Shown piece after piece: positions 17,729 to 27,845 of a DNA stretch of 64,000 nt (its first letter is position 1; every line of letters starts with the position of its first letter). The notes below the pieces were generated by a model. The model did not search any database. It worked only from the letters and a program-made list of their open reading frames with translations, and was not told where the DNA came from. The translations under genes and the position numbers were made by a program. The DNA lies in contig CAIJNL010000002.1 of the NCBI GenBank assembly GCA_903822005.1, forward strand, positions 248,001-312,000. The letters are read 5' to 3'. Source of the stretch: an uncultured Nitrospiraceae bacterium. GTDB lineage: Bacteria > Nitrospirota > Thermodesulfovibrionia > Thermodesulfovibrionales > Dissulfurispiraceae.

Positions 17729-19420
17729 ATGCCTATGGTCAAGGATAATGTACCCGAAAATTCGAACGTTACGGTCCTGATTGTTGATGACGACCCCGCG
17801 CAACTCACGCTCATGTCCGCCTTTGTCACCCAGGGCGGTTATATGCCGGAAACGGCCTCTGACGGCAATGAAGCACTCGAAAAAGCACAGACCTGCAATC
17901 CTGACCTGATCCTGCTTGATGTATACATGCCGGGCGTTGACGGCATTGACGTTTGCCGGCAATTAAAGGCCAATCCGGAAACCCGCCATATCCCGGTAAT
18001 ATCAGTGACCGGCAACCTTGACAATGACGTAAGACTGAGTTGTCTTAAAGCCGGTGCCAATGACTTCATCAGCAAGCCGGTAGACGTTACCGAGCTTATG
18101 ATAAAAATAAGAAACATTGTCCGCTTCAAGGAATTCGAGGACATAAAGATAAAAAACGCGCTCATGGCAGAAACCTTTGAAGCAGTTGAAAGGGCAAAGC
18201 GTGAGTGGGAAGAAAGCATGGACTGCATCAGCAGCGTAATGATCCTTACGGATGCTCATGGCCGTATCCTGCGCTGCAACAAAATGCTCATTATCCTGAC
18301 CGGACAGCCCGTCGCGGAGCTTGTAAGCCGTGACTGGAAGGAAGTGATGCGGCGGGGAGGCTTCTCCGGCGGCAAAGATTTTTCAGAATCCTGCGAAATC
18401 TTCCATGAGAGCGGTAAATGGTTTGAATTTTTCTTGTTTGACAACAACACGCCTTATGAATCGTCATCAGTAAAGTCGGTAATAATACTCCGTGACATAA
18501 CTGAAGCAAAAAGGATCACCGGGGAGCTGCTGCAGAGCAGGGAAATGCTCAGGGTAAAAAACGAAGAGCTTGATAAGGCCTGCCAGAACCTGAAGATGAC
18601 GCAATCGCAGATAGTACAGCAGGAAAAGATGGCCTCCATCGGACAGCTGGCTGCCGGCATAGCTCACGAAATCAATAATCCTATCGGTTTCATTTCGAGC
18701 AATCTCACAAGCCTCGACAAATATGTGCGCAAACTCATCTATTATCTTGACCTTCAAAAGGAGGTCATTGAGCGGGAGAATCCGCACGATTTTCTTGCAA
18801 ATTTGCAAGAAAATCGAACGTCTCTAAAAATTGATTTCATTATGGATGATATCACGCAGCTTATCAGTGAATCCCTGGATGGAACAAACCGGGTAAAGAA
18901 GATAGTTCAGGATCTCAAGAGCTTTTCCCATGCAGATGGAACTGAAACGCAAGCGGCCGATATCAATAAAGGAATAGAAAGCACGCTCAACATCGTCCAT
19001 AATGAAATCAAATACAAGGCCACTGTTCGTAAAGAGCTTGCCGAGCTTCCCCTTGTTAAGTGCATACCGGGGCAGCTGAATCAGGTATTCATGAACCTGT
19101 TTGTTAATGCGGTGCAAGCCATAGAACAGCAGGGAGAAATATTGGTTAAGTCATGGGCGGACAAAAATAATGTTTTCGTGTCCGTTTCAGACACTGGCTG
19201 CGGAATGCCGGATGAAATAAAAAAGAGAATCTTCGAGCCTTTTTTTACCACAAAAGAGATCGGCAAAGGTACAGGCCTGGGTCTCAGTATTGCGTACGAT
19301 ATAATCAAGAAACACAGCGGCGAGATAAACGTGGAGAGCAGCGTCGGCAAGGGAACAACGTTTACTATTATTCTTCCCGTTTCGGGAACCCAAAAGGATT
19401 GCGATGGAAGCGGCCAATAA
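17729..19420 (+). CDS. REC-PAS histidine kinase
   Basis: A 563-residue soluble hybrid kinase. The receiver domain comes first, with phospho-acceptor Asp near residue 64 in [10 protein letters not shown] and Lys near 116 in FISKPVD. A PAS domain follows (about 150-260), then a coiled coil with the kinase core: His near 313 in [12 protein letters not shown], a long helical insert, N box [14 protein letters not shown], and G boxes DTGCGMP and [10 protein letters not shown]. Start chosen at MPMVKDN because GAGAGG lies five bases before it. It is the first gene of the phosphorelay cluster, and its end overlaps the next kinase by 17 bases. Its core is closely related to that neighbour. It lacks membrane spans, so the signal is probably cytosolic or comes through its own receiver. 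Confidence 0.88.
   Translation: MPMVKDNVPENSNVTVLIVDDDPAQLTLMSAFVTQGGYMPETASDGNEALEKAQTCNPDLILLDVYMPGVDGIDVCRQLKANPETRHIPVISVTGNLDNDVRLSCLKAGANDFISKPVDVTELMIKIRNIVRFKEFEDIKIKNALMAETFEAVERAKREWEESMDCISSVMILTDAHGRILRCNKMLIILTGQPVAELVSRDWKEVMRRGGFSGGKDFSESCEIFHESGKWFEFFLFDNNTPYESSSVKSVIILRDITEAKRITGELLQSREMLRVKNEELDKACQNLKMTQSQIVQQEKMASIGQLAAGIAHEINNPIGFISSNLTSLDKYVRKLIYYLDLQKEVIERENPHDFLANLQENRTSLKIDFIMDDITQLISESLDGTNRVKKIVQDLKSFSHADGTETQAADINKGIESTLNIVHNEIKYKATVRKELAELPLVKCIPGQLNQVFMNLFVNAVQAIEQQGEILVKSWADKNNVFVSVSDTGCGMPDEIKKRIFEPFFTTKEIGKGTGLGLSIAYDIIKKHSGEINVESSVGKGTTFTIILPVSGTQKDCDGSGQ
18787..18816. repeat. Perfect 30-bp palindrome inside a kinase gene
   Basis: Two 15-base arms with no spacer; the left arm starts CGATTTTCTTGC and the right arm ends GCAAGAAAATCG. 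It encodes residues around [10 protein letters not shown] in the variable part of the helical linker. The neighbouring paralogous kinase has no such sequence at the matching place. Confidence 0.9.
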
Positions 19421-21041
19421 AACTGAACGTAAGCCACTAGAGGAAAATGATCGCATTGCCCTGCTGGACGACTTTCCTGCCATGGTATGGCGGACCGGAA
19501 CTGAAGGGAATTGCGATTACCTGAACAATGCCTGGCTTGGCTTTACCGGACGGCGGCTCGAAGACGAACTCGGCAAAGGCTGGATGGATGGTATATATCC
19601 CTCTGATTTCGACCTCTGTTTTGAGACTGTTCAGAATGCGATTAAAGATAAGCTCTGTTTCCGCCTGGAGTACCGCCTGCGCAATCACAACATGGAATAC
19701 CGGTGGATACTGCACATGGGCCACCCATTTTACAGGCCCGACGCGGGCTTTGCGGGTCTTATCGGCTCCTGCTACGACATATCCGAGAGTAAACAGGCCC
19801 AGGAAATGCTAAGGGTATCCGAAGACTATTTCAGATCATTCATAGACAGCTCGCAGGACTGTATCGCCCATATATCAACAGATGGTATGTTCCTTAGCAT
19901 GAATGAGGCCGGATTGCGGCTCAACGGATTCTGCAAATCAGAAGAACTCGCAACTCTCAGCATTCAGGAAATGGTCAGTACGGACCGCGGGCTTATGGAA
20001 GAAGCAATTCGCAAGGCCGGGACCGGTGAAATGATTTCGATTCGCTACATGTCGAGGGACAGGCATTCGAATAATCTCTGGTGGGACGCCAAGTTAACAC
20101 CTGTCGCAGACTTCGATGGAAGTATCCGGAGTATTCTTCTTGTCTCAAGAGACATCACGAAAAGGAAACTGGCCGAAGAGGCCCTCGAGCAGAAAAACAT
20201 CGAACTCGAAAAGGCCTACGCGGAACTCAAGACCGCGCAGTCACAGATACTCCAGCAGGAAAAGATGGCCTCTGTAGGCCAGCTTGCCGCCGGCATAGCC
20301 CATGAGATCAATAATCCCATGGGATTCATTATCAGCAACATAAATACTCTAAGGAAATACGTCTCCAGGATCTGGGAGTTTGCCGATGCTCAGACAGAGG
20401 TCATAGCAGGCCAGGCACGAAGTACCGGAAACGAGGCAGACCTCAGTGCCATCAGGGAAAAAAAAGGTTCTCTTAAGATCGATCTCATCAGGGAAGATGT
20501 CGAAAACCTGATCACCGAGTCACTGGACGGAGCAGACAGGGTCAAAAAGATTGTTCAGGACCTGAAGAGTTTTTCGAGAATAGATGAGGCTGAATATAAG
20601 CCTGCAGATATTAATGCCGGTATCGAAAGCACAATCAACATCATCTGGAATGAACTCAAGTACAAGGTGAATCTGATCAGGGATTACGGCGAAATTCCCC
20701 AAACCAGGTGCAATCCCGGACAGCTCAACCAGGTCTTCATGAATATCCTGCTTAACGCGGGCCATGCCATCAGGGATAAAGGTGAAATACGTGTCCGCAC
20801 AAGACATGAAAACGGACGGATCAATGTAGTCATATCCGACACAGGCGGCGGTATGCCGCCGGAAGTTCAGAAACGCATATTCGAGCCATTTTTCACGACC
20901 AAAGACGTCGGAAAGGGGACTGGTCTCGGTCTCAGCATAGCGTATGACATAATAAAAAAACATGACGGCGATATCTCAGTCGAGAGCGCAATCGGCAAGG
21001 GGTCCTCATTTACCATATGCATTCCTGTTGTGGAGGCCTAG
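19404..21041 (+). CDS. PAS-PAS histidine kinase
   Basis: A 545-residue soluble kinase with two PAS domains. The first (about 20-130) has the PAS_3-like pattern [20 protein letters not shown] with W-GFTG and [13 protein letters not shown]; the second spans about 140-255. The kinase core has His near residue 300 in [12 protein letters not shown] and ATP-binding motifs DTGGGMP and [15 protein letters not shown] precedes the ATG, which lies inside the end of the previous kinase gene. The core repeats that of the upstream kinase, including [18 protein letters not shown], which points to duplication. There is no receiver of its own; the following receiver proteins are the likely targets. Confidence 0.88.
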   Translation: MEAANKTERKPLEENDRIALLDDFPAMVWRTGTEGNCDYLNNAWLGFTGRRLEDELGKGWMDGIYPSDFDLCFETVQNAIKDKLCFRLEYRLRNHNMEYRWILHMGHPFYRPDAGFAGLIGSCYDISESKQAQEMLRVSEDYFRSFIDSSQDCIAHISTDGMFLSMNEAGLRLNGFCKSEELATLSIQEMVSTDRGLMEEAIRKAGTGEMISIRYMSRDRHSNNLWWDAKLTPVADFDGSIRSILLVSRDITKRKLAEEALEQKNIELEKAYAELKTAQSQILQQEKMASVGQLAAGIAHEINNPMGFIISNINTLRKYVSRIWEFADAQTEVIAGQARSTGNEADLSAIREKKGSLKIDLIREDVENLITESLDGADRVKKIVQDLKSFSRIDEAEYKPADINAGIESTINIIWNELKYKVNLIRDYGEIPQTRCNPGQLNQVFMNILLNAGHAIRDKGEIRVRTRHENGRINVVISDTGGGMPPEVQKRIFEPFFTTKDVGKGTGLGLSIAYDIIKKHDGDISVESAIGKGSSFTICIPVVEA

Positions 21042-21845
21042 ATGGGTGAATGGATAAAAATATTATGCGTGGATGATGAACCTAACGTTCTGACCGCGCT
21101 GAGACGTCTTTTCATGGACGACCAGTACACAATACTGACCGCCACATCGGCAGAAGACGGCCTCGAACTGCTCAGACAGAACAACGTGCAGATAGTCATT
21201 TCCGATTATCGTATGCCCCACATGAACGGTGTCGAGTTCCTGAAAGAGGTGCGAACCGTATGGCCCGACACCGTGAGGATAGTGCTTTCAGGATATGCTG
21301 ACGCTGCTTCGATTGTATCGGCGGTAAATGAGGGCCAGATATATAAATTCGTCCCAAAGCCATGGAATGACGACGAACTGAAAATAATCATAGCCCACGC
21401 AATAGAACGTTATTACCTCTTCAGGAAAAATGCCGAGCTGACCGCTGAACTCATCAAGGTCAACTCTGAACTCAAAATACTGCTCGACGAAAAATCGAGG
21501 AACCTTGAACTAAGGGGCAGAATGCTCGAAAGCAACCAGGAAATCATATACTCGCTGCCGGTGCCGGTTATGGGCATAGGTATGGACGATGTAATTGTCC
21601 AGTGTAACGAGGCCTGGGCAGTGGAAACGGGTGACCACTGGAAATGTCTGGGCCAGCTCGTTGACCATGCTCTTTCCCCTGAATTGTTGCACTTCATAGA
21701 ACAGGTGAAGCAGAAACATAAATGCGTTACAAGGACAACAATAAACGGGATTGGGGGACGGATCTTTGGTTCTTTAATGGGTCAAACCGACGGTGCGTAC
21801 AAAGGCCTGATGCTCGTCTTTATAAGAGAGGACAACAGCATATGA
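21042..21845 (+). CDS. Response regulator with C-terminal PAS-like domain
   Basis: A 267-residue protein. Residues 1-125 form a receiver with Asp near 55 in IVISDYRMP and Lys in FVPKPWNDDEL, the RpfG-type receiver ending. A coiled coil (about 130-165) joins it to a PAS-like segment (SLPVPVMGIGMDDVIVQCNEAW). No effector domain such as HD-GYP or helix-turn-helix is present, so it may relay or sequester phosphate or bind a ligand. The ATG directly follows the kinase stop codon, with GGAGG just before. Its own stop overlaps the start of a 31-codon ORF. Confidence 0.85.
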   Translation: MGEWIKILCVDDEPNVLTALRRLFMDDQYTILTATSAEDGLELLRQNNVQIVISDYRMPHMNGVEFLKEVRTVWPDTVRIVLSGYADAASIVSAVNEGQIYKFVPKPWNDDELKIIIAHAIERYYLFRKNAELTAELIKVNSELKILLDEKSRNLELRGRMLESNQEIIYSLPVPVMGIGMDDVIVQCNEAWAVETGDHWKCLGQLVDHALSPELLHFIEQVKQKHKCVTRTTINGIGGRIFGSLMGQTDGAYKGLMLVFIREDNSI

Positions 21846-21937
21846 GTGATTGCATTTTTTTCGCTGATGAGATGGCCCGGAAAGTAATACTTCCGGAAAA
21901 CGGCTCCATCATAGCCCCCGGCCAACATGGAAAATAA
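21842..21937 (+). CDS. 31-residue coupled ORF inside the phosphorelay cluster
   Basis: Encodes a 31-residue peptide starting MSDCIFFADEMARKV. Its ATG overlaps the stop of the REC-PAS gene (ATGA) and has GAGAGG about ten bases upstream. Its stop lies eleven bases inside the next gene (HD-GYP), whose own ATG has no visible ribosome site. This arrangement suggests that ribosomes finishing the small ORF initiate the HD-GYP gene. No family is recognised and no membrane segment is present. It may be a true small protein, a coupling device, or both. Confidence 0.5.
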   Translation: MSDCIFFADEMARKVILPENGSIIAPGQHGK

Positions 21938-23246
21938 TCGTCCCAATATATCAAAGCGTGTACTGTTTGTAGACGATGAGGAAAACATACTCCGTTCCCT
22001 GAAGCGTCTATTCATGGCCGAAGGTTATGAGGTAATTACAGCCCTGTCCGGGGCAGAAGGGCTAACGCTCCTGAAAGGGACCGAAACACCTGTTATCATC
22101 TCTGACCAGAGAATGCCGGGCATGTCAGGGGCCGAGTTCCTTGAGAAATCGAGGGAGATCGCGCCTGATTCAGTCAGGATTATACTTACGGGGCATGCTG
22201 ATGTCGAGGCGGCCATAGGCGCCATCAACAGGGGCGGCGCCTACCGGTATGTGTCCAAGCCATGGAACAACTCTGATCTGCTGCTTGTAGTAAAGGAGGC
22301 CCTCGACAAGTACAGCCTGGTCCAGGAGAACAGATATCTCACAGAACTCACCCTCCGGCAAAATGAGGAGCTGAAAAAGTGGAGTACCGAACTCGAATTC
22401 TATGTTCAGCAGCATACCATTGATCTGACCAGGCAGAACAAGGAATTAAAAAAACTGAACGAGAAATTCAGGAGAAACCTTGAAGAAATCATGGCATCAA
22501 TGTCCGGCCTCATCGAACTCAGAAATCGGACGATGCACAGCCACTCGCACAATGTAGCTAAATTGGCTGCCATGATGGCAGGCAATATGGGGCTCTCATC
22601 TCAGGATACCGAGACGATAATCATGGCCGCTCAGCTGCATGACATAGGCAAGATCGGCGAATCGGACATAGCCATGACCAAAACTGTGGCAGAACTCTCT
22701 GCCGACGAGATGGCCGAATATATGAAACACCCGGTCAGGGGACAGGCGGTAATTGACTGCATGGAAGACCTGCGTGAGGCCGGCATCCTTGTCAGGCATC
22801 ATCACGAATGGTACAACGGCAAGGGTTTTCCGGACAGGCTGAAAGCAGATTCCATCCCTCTCGGCGCAATGATAATATCCCTTGCAGACGGCTTTGACAG
22901 GATGCTGCATCGCGAGCTGCGTTCAGTTGAGAGCGCCCTCAATCAGGTCAAGACCATGTTGACATCCCAATTCGATGCTGCTCTGTATGCGCCCCTCGAA
23001 AAAGCGGCCAGGGAATTTTTCATTACCACAACCTCTGCCGATGACTGCATGGAGGTGGAACTGACCGCCAAAGACCTGAAGGACGGCATGGTGCTTTCGC
23101 GCGATGTGAGAACAGGCACCGGACTGCTTATGCTCAGAAAAAATACCATTTTGAATTTAAAAAACATAGATACTCTTACAAGGGGGTTCCATCTCGATCC
23201 TTCTAAAAGCGGGGTGTTTGTGTTCATGAAAAAGACCAGGACCTGA
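21927..23246 (+). CDS. REC-HD-GYP response regulator
   Basis: A 439-residue RpfG-family protein that probably degrades cyclic di-GMP. The receiver has Asp near residue 60 in VIISDQRMPG and Lys in YVSKPWNNSDL. A long coiled coil leads to the HD-GYP domain: HD near 238 in QLHDIGKIG and HHHEWYNGKGFPD near 290-302. The family's GYP triplet is GFP here. A C-terminal domain of about 90 residues (LKDGMVLSRDVRTGTG) is often found after this domain. It lacks a ribosome site and probably depends on the coupled small ORF upstream. Loss of the Tyr may alter activity; the other ligands look intact. Confidence 0.88.
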   Translation: MENNRPNISKRVLFVDDEENILRSLKRLFMAEGYEVITALSGAEGLTLLKGTETPVIISDQRMPGMSGAEFLEKSREIAPDSVRIILTGHADVEAAIGAINRGGAYRYVSKPWNNSDLLLVVKEALDKYSLVQENRYLTELTLRQNEELKKWSTELEFYVQQHTIDLTRQNKELKKLNEKFRRNLEEIMASMSGLIELRNRTMHSHSHNVAKLAAMMAGNMGLSSQDTETIIMAAQLHDIGKIGESDIAMTKTVAELSADEMAEYMKHPVRGQAVIDCMEDLREAGILVRHHHEWYNGKGFPDRLKADSIPLGAMIISLADGFDRMLHRELRSVESALNQVKTMLTSQFDAALYAPLEKAAREFFITTTSADDCMEVELTAKDLKDGMVLSRDVRTGTGLLMLRKNTILNLKNIDTLTRGFHLDPSKSGVFVFMKKTRT

Positions 23247-23300
23247 CAGCGATGGATTCATCGCGCAAAATAGCACAGCATAAAACAGAGGGGGCCTGAC

Positions 23301-23870
23301 ATGAGAAAGGACAGCATACTCATCGTCGATGACGAGCGCAACATAATCGAGGCGCTGAAACGGACATTTATCGAAGATCCATATAATGTTTTCTCTGCTG
23401 AAAACGCGGCCGATGGTCTAGCCATTGTGGCGGCACAGAAGATAAAGGTCGTTATCAGCGACGAGATGATGCCGGGCATGTCAGGGGCCGAGTTCCTTTC
23501 AAAGGTCGGCAGTCAGTTTCCGAATGTCGTAAGAATCATGCTGACAGGCCACGCCAGCCTGGAGGCTGCCATTAGGGCCATCAACATGGGGGAGATCTAC
23601 CGCTTCCTCACCAAACCCTGGAGCGAACTCGAAATTCGCTATACCGTGAAAGCTGCAATAGAAAAATATGATCTTGAAGAGGAAAACAAAAGGCTTCTTG
23701 AGCTCATTAAAAAGCACGCATTTAACATGAAGCTGCTAGAAAGGGAATTCCCCGGCATTACAAAACTCGAATATGACAATACTGGGTGCATAGTAGTGGA
23801 CGATGTCTCCGATGAGGAAATAGCAAAGATACTGGCCGAACTCGATAACCACCCGGACGCAAAGTTTTAA
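23301..23870 (+). CDS. Receiver protein with helical C-terminal tail
   Basis: A 189-residue protein. The receiver spans residues 1-125, with Asp near 54 in VVISDEMMPG and the RpfG-type ending YRFLTKPWSELE. A helix follows (KYDLEEENKRLLELIKKHA), then an acidic tail (CIVVDDVSDEEIAKILAEL). No catalytic or DNA-binding domain is present, so it may be a phosphate sink, a shuttle or a regulator acting through its tail. It is the last gene of the cluster, 54 bases after the HD-GYP gene, with GAGGGGG before the ATG. It closely resembles the receivers of the two upstream regulators, again suggesting duplication. Confidence 0.82.
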   Translation: MRKDSILIVDDERNIIEALKRTFIEDPYNVFSAENAADGLAIVAAQKIKVVISDEMMPGMSGAEFLSKVGSQFPNVVRIMLTGHASLEAAIRAINMGEIYRFLTKPWSELEIRYTVKAAIEKYDLEEENKRLLELIKKHAFNMKLLEREFPGITKLEYDNTGCIVVDDVSDEEIAKILAELDNHPDAKF

Positions 23871-23890
23871 CCTCAGGCCCTCGGAAAAAC

Positions 23891-23956
23891 CGGACACTTC
23901 TACTTTGCTTAAAAGCGGACATTTGTACTTTGCCTTGACAAACGCTGTCCGGACAG
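23891..23956. repeat. Short direct repeats and palindrome upstream of rho, possible IS end
   Basis: Two direct repeats 25 bp apart, CGGACACTTCTACTTTGC and CGGACATTTGTACTTTGC, are followed by a palindrome CTGTCCGGACAG that is flanked by two copies of TTGACAAA. Multiple ~20-bp direct repeats of this kind are known at the ends of IS21-like elements. No transposase is nearby, so at most this is a solo end. It may instead be a regulatory array for rho. Confidence 0.4.
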
Positions 23957-24133
23957 TTGACAAAGAGCGGGATATTAGGTAACCTATGAACAGTTCGGAG
24001 AAAACCCCCCTTAGCAGGGATAAACCATAATCAACTTTTTTGACCAGATACTTTCACTATTGAGGAAAATTCCAAATCTTGAGTATTAAAAGGTTCGACA
24101 ATTTCTATTATTCACCCGGAGAGGAAAAAAAAT

Positions 24134-25396
24134 ATGGAAAATAACATTTCAATTTCAGAATTGAAACAAAAGACCGTTGACAATCTGGTGACCATGGCCA
24201 AGGACCTTAATGTGGACACTGCCGGCGGAATGCGAAAGCAGGAACTCATTTTCGCAATCCTGCAGGCACAGACCGACAAGGCAGGCAATGTATACGGAGC
24301 GGGCGTCCTCGAAATACTGCCCGACGGCTTCGGGTTTCTGCGTTCACCCGATTACAGCTATCTGCCGTCCCCAGACGATATCTATGTCTCACCATCACAG
24401 ATCAGGCGTTTTGCCTTAAGGACCGGCGACTATGTCTCAGGACAGATACGCCCTCCCAAGGAGAGTGAGCGGTATTTCGCCCTCCTCAAGGTCGAGACCA
24501 TAAACGACGAGACACCGGAAGAGAACATCAGACGTCCGCTCTTCGATAACCTGACGCCGTACTATCCGACAGAAAAAATACAGCTTGAATATGTGCAGAC
24601 CGATTTTTCAATGAGGGTAATGGACCTTATCAACCCTATTGGAAAAGGCCAGCGCGGACTCGTTGTCGCAGCGCCCAGGACAGGCAAGACCATGCTTCTG
24701 CAGTCAATTGCCAAGGCAATAAGGACGAACCATCCCGAGATACATCTGATAATACTCCTGATTGACGAAAGACCGGAAGAAGTGACTGACTGGAAAAGAC
24801 AGGTCACCGGCGCCGAGATCATCAGCTCCACCTTCGACGAACCGCCGCAGCGCCATTGTCAGGTATCAGAGATGGTTATAGAAAGGGCAAAGAGGCTGGT
24901 TGAAGAGAAACGTGATGTAGTAATACTGCTTGACAGTATCACAAGGCTTGCAAGGGCGTATAACGCCATAACCCCTGCAAGTGGAAAAGTGTTATCGGGC
25001 GGACTGGACGCCAACGCCCTACAGAGGCCTAAGCGGTTTTTCGGCACTGCAAGAAATATAGAAGAAGGCGGCAGTCTTACAATTATTGCCACATCTCTGG
25101 TCGATACCGGCAGCAGGATGGATGACGTTATCTTTGAAGAATTCAAGGGCACAGGCAACATGGAAGTCCATCTCGACAGGAAGCTCGTCGAAAAGAGGAT
25201 ATTCCCCTGCATTGATATCAATGCCTCGGGTACCCGAAAGGAAGAGCTCCTTGTTGACGCCGACCAGCTCAACAAGATGTGGATACTCAGAAAAGTGCTC
25301 AATCCGCTCAGCACGGTCGAGAGCATGGAATTCCTGCTCAGCAAGCTCAAAGGCGCAAAAAGCAACAAAGACTTCCTCGAAATGATGAACAAATAG
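24134..25396 (+). CDS. rho: Transcription termination factor Rho
   Basis: Hexameric RNA-dependent ATPase that ends transcription. The 420-residue protein has an N-terminal helical Rho_N region, a cold-shock-like RNA-binding domain ([17 protein letters not shown] near residue 55), Walker [12 protein letters not shown] near 178, the [10 protein letters not shown] loop and [11 protein letters not shown]. The length is that of standard Rho with no large insertion. GGAGAGG precedes the ATG. It is followed closely by a small thioesterase gene, probably co-transcribed. The 260-bp upstream region contains repeats that could serve as promoter or regulator sites. Confidence 0.97.
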   Translation: MENNISISELKQKTVDNLVTMAKDLNVDTAGGMRKQELIFAILQAQTDKAGNVYGAGVLEILPDGFGFLRSPDYSYLPSPDDIYVSPSQIRRFALRTGDYVSGQIRPPKESERYFALLKVETINDETPEENIRRPLFDNLTPYYPTEKIQLEYVQTDFSMRVMDLINPIGKGQRGLVVAAPRTGKTMLLQSIAKAIRTNHPEIHLIILLIDERPEEVTDWKRQVTGAEIISSTFDEPPQRHCQVSEMVIERAKRLVEEKRDVVILLDSITRLARAYNAITPASGKVLSGGLDANALQRPKRFFGTARNIEEGGSLTIIATSLVDTGSRMDDVIFEEFKGTGNMEVHLDRKLVEKRIFPCIDINASGTRKEELLVDADQLNKMWILRKVLNPLSTVESMEFLLSKLKGAKSNKDFLEMMNK

Positions 25397-25422
25397 CCAC
25401 ATGGATTAGTACTGAAAAACTG

Positions 25423-25827
25423 ATGGAGCCTATTGACGATCAAAACTGTTTCGCATGCGGCAGGGACAATGAATACGGACTGAATCTCACCTTCAGCACG
25501 GCTCAGGGTAAAACCGTTTCGGAATTCAGCCTCCACAAGAGATTTCAGGGATATAAAAGTGTTGTTCATGGCGGCATTATCGCAACTATACTTGATGAAG
25601 CCATGGTCCACGCTGCTGTGGCCGAAGGCCTTTATCCGGTTACGGCCGAGATTACAGTGAGATACAAGCAGCCCCTTTTCGTGGAACGGCCCCTGGTTGT
25701 AGAGGCGGAACTGACCGCAAAAGGATCGAGAATAGTAGAGACACGGGCTTTTATTTCCGACAAGGCATCCGGCGCAATTTGTGCTGAAGCAACGGCCAAA
25801 TTAGTCCCACTTAAGCAATACCCGTAA
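25423..25827 (+). CDS. PaaI-type hotdog thioesterase
   Basis: A 134-residue single hotdog-fold protein of the acyl-CoA thioesterase (PaaI/YigI-like) group. It shows CFACGRDNEYGLNL at the start, the catalytic-loop motif VVHGGIIATILDEAM near residues 47-60, and VRYKQPL in the following strand. Family members hydrolyse acyl- or aroyl-CoA in the cytosol; the substrate is unknown here. The start at MEPIDDQNC is the first Met in frame after the rho stop, and no strong ribosome site is visible, so coupling to rho (26 bases upstream) is likely. Confidence 0.85.
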   Translation: MEPIDDQNCFACGRDNEYGLNLTFSTAQGKTVSEFSLHKRFQGYKSVVHGGIIATILDEAMVHAAVAEGLYPVTAEITVRYKQPLFVERPLVVEAELTAKGSRIVETRAFISDKASGAICAEATAKLVPLKQYP

Positions 25828-25895
25828 AGGCTTTGATACTGTTGACCATTTTCTACATGCCAGCAGCCAGTTCCACCTGTTTTTTTGAAATTTAG

Positions 25896-25947
25896 AAACG
25901 CCCGCTTCTCCATTTTAAGGGTTTTATTTCCCGAAGTAGCGTTTTTA
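25896..25947 (+). terminator. Possible terminator after the thioesterase gene
   Basis: AAACGC pairs with GCGTTT and, after a short internal loop, GCTTC pairs with GAAGT around a long AT-rich loop. Five T residues follow. The stem is imperfect and the loop is large, so this is a weak candidate. Confidence 0.3.
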
Positions 25948-26100
25948 CAAAAATCTCCGATATAATATCAACTGCATAGAGTGAGAAGCCAGGCTTTTTG
26001 TCACCCCTTAAGCCGCCAGGTACCGAATTTAACAGGCCAGCCCAAAATGTGCTGGTCCGCAACAGATAAATAGAGAAAAGAACAAAAGGAGTTAACATCC

Positions 26101-27783
26101 ATGCCTAAATTGACCTTCGGGTCCATGTCCAGAAACATCAACTGCGCTGTCATGGCGGTCGTGATCATTCAATTGCTGTCACTCGCTGCTGTTCACTTCT
26201 CAGGATATTCAGCCTATGCGTTTCTCGTGTCCGGTATCGTCTGTGTGTTCGCAGGCGCTTTCGCGATCCTTTTTTTGCGCTCTTCCACGGTAAAACCGCT
26301 AAAAAACATCTCCGCCATCCTGAAATACGGCGATCTTTCCAAAAAACTGCCGGCCTCTGCCGACGATGAAATCAGTGATATGTCGGATAAATATAATCAG
26401 CTCGCAAAAAACCTGGCCGGAATGCTGTCAGACACCAAACAGACCGGACTCAGGATGGCAGTGGAGTCTGCGAAAGTTTCAAAGCGTGTCAAGGACTCTT
26501 ATGACAGCGCGAGGGAACAGGGCGCCCTGGCCGATGTAATCTTCAGCAGCAGTGACGAAGTAAGTAAGGCTGTTAATGAAGTCTCCCAGAACGCTTCGAA
26601 TATTGCTGCGTCCACTTCCCAGAACCTGCAGACTGCGGGTCTGTCCCTTGCCGAACTCGAAGATGTGAAGAGACAGATGGTCGAGGTTGCAGAGAGGGTT
26701 TCAGGATTCAGCATAACCGTCAATGAACTAAATATAAATTCAGAGAAGATCAAGGACATCGTTCTTCTGATTAAAGACATCTCGGACCAGACCAACCTTC
26801 TCGCACTCAACGCGGCTATCGAGGCTGCGCGGGCCGGGGAACAGGGCCGCGGTTTCGCTGTTGTTGCCGACGAGGTGAGAAAGCTTGCAGAGAGGGTAAA
26901 GGGTGCTACCGAGGAAATATCGCTGAATATCAATAAAATGCTGCAGCGCGTTCAGGCCACGCTTAAAGAGACCGGCGAAATCAAGGAATACATGGACCGC
27001 ACAAGGGATACCGTCAGCAAAACCTCGGAGCATTTCGCGGGTATGGTGAACGACTTTGAGAACAATAATGCTCAGTTAGGCCGCATAGCCTCAGCCATCG
27101 AGGAACTGTCCCAGACAAATGTCGAGATCGGCGGGCAGGTTAAAGATATCCACACATTAAGTCTGAAGGTGGCGCAGAATCTTGAGGAATCAACAAAGTT
27201 TTCTTCTGACCTCAGCCAGATAGCGGAAGGCATGCTTGAGAATGTTTCACAGTTCAGGATCGGCTACGGTTCCATCGAAGAGACCATTGAGACAGCGAAA
27301 CAGTTCAGAGACCTTATCGAGAGAAAATTTCAGGAGGCCCATGGCAAAGGCATTAATATCTTTGATTCCAGCTACAGGCCTGTCCCGAATACCCGGCCGC
27401 AGAAACTTATAACCGTCTATAACGACTGGGCTGACGCTGAACTGCGTCCGGTCCTGGACAAAGGGGTCGAAGCGGTCAAAGGCTGTATCTATTTCTCTGT
27501 GTCGGATGTGAACGGTTATGTGCCAACGCATCCTACCAGAAGTTCAAAACCCATGACAGGCAATTATGAGAGTGATCTTCTGAACAGCCGCCACCAGAGG
27601 ATAATGTTCAACAACGATACTGAAAAGAGAAGATCAAAAAATGAGCGTCCTTTCCTCCTGCAGACATACAGCAGGGACACAGGCCAGGTCATCAACGATC
27701 TTTCGATGCCTCTGTATATAGACGGCCGTCATTGGGGCGGTATTATCGTCGGCATAGACCCGGCGGGTTTGCTGGACAAATAG
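26101..27783 (+). CDS. Methyl-accepting chemotaxis protein with C-terminal sensor domain
   Basis: A 560-residue chemoreceptor. Two membrane spans lie close together at residues ~14-60 with almost no periplasmic loop, followed by a HAMP-like segment ([20 protein letters not shown]). The signalling domain has the hairpin tip [20 protein letters not shown] near residue 230. After the coiled coil, about 150 extra residues (from about 410: [20 protein letters not shown], then [17 protein letters not shown]) form a cytosolic Cache/PilJ-like sensor. Sensing is therefore probably intracellular. No che genes are adjacent. AAGGAG precedes the ATG by about ten bases. Confidence 0.87.
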   Translation: MPKLTFGSMSRNINCAVMAVVIIQLLSLAAVHFSGYSAYAFLVSGIVCVFAGAFAILFLRSSTVKPLKNISAILKYGDLSKKLPASADDEISDMSDKYNQLAKNLAGMLSDTKQTGLRMAVESAKVSKRVKDSYDSAREQGALADVIFSSSDEVSKAVNEVSQNASNIAASTSQNLQTAGLSLAELEDVKRQMVEVAERVSGFSITVNELNINSEKIKDIVLLIKDISDQTNLLALNAAIEAARAGEQGRGFAVVADEVRKLAERVKGATEEISLNINKMLQRVQATLKETGEIKEYMDRTRDTVSKTSEHFAGMVNDFENNNAQLGRIASAIEELSQTNVEIGGQVKDIHTLSLKVAQNLEESTKFSSDLSQIAEGMLENVSQFRIGYGSIEETIETAKQFRDLIERKFQEAHGKGINIFDSSYRPVPNTRPQKLITVYNDWADAELRPVLDKGVEAVKGCIYFSVSDVNGYVPTHPTRSSKPMTGNYESDLLNSRHQRIMFNNDTEKRRSKNERPFLLQTYSRDTGQVINDLSMPLYIDGRHWGGIIVGIDPAGLLDK

Positions 27784-27845
27784 AGTTATACGCTCCTTTA
27801 TTTAAAGCGAGGTATAGGCAAATTCTTTCAGGGAGGTGTTTTTCA

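Noticed and set aside
24859-25611. Minus-strand open frame of 250 codons opposite rho
   Set aside because: The rho reading frame is certain on the plus strand; the antisense frame is Ser/Leu-rich without a start signal.
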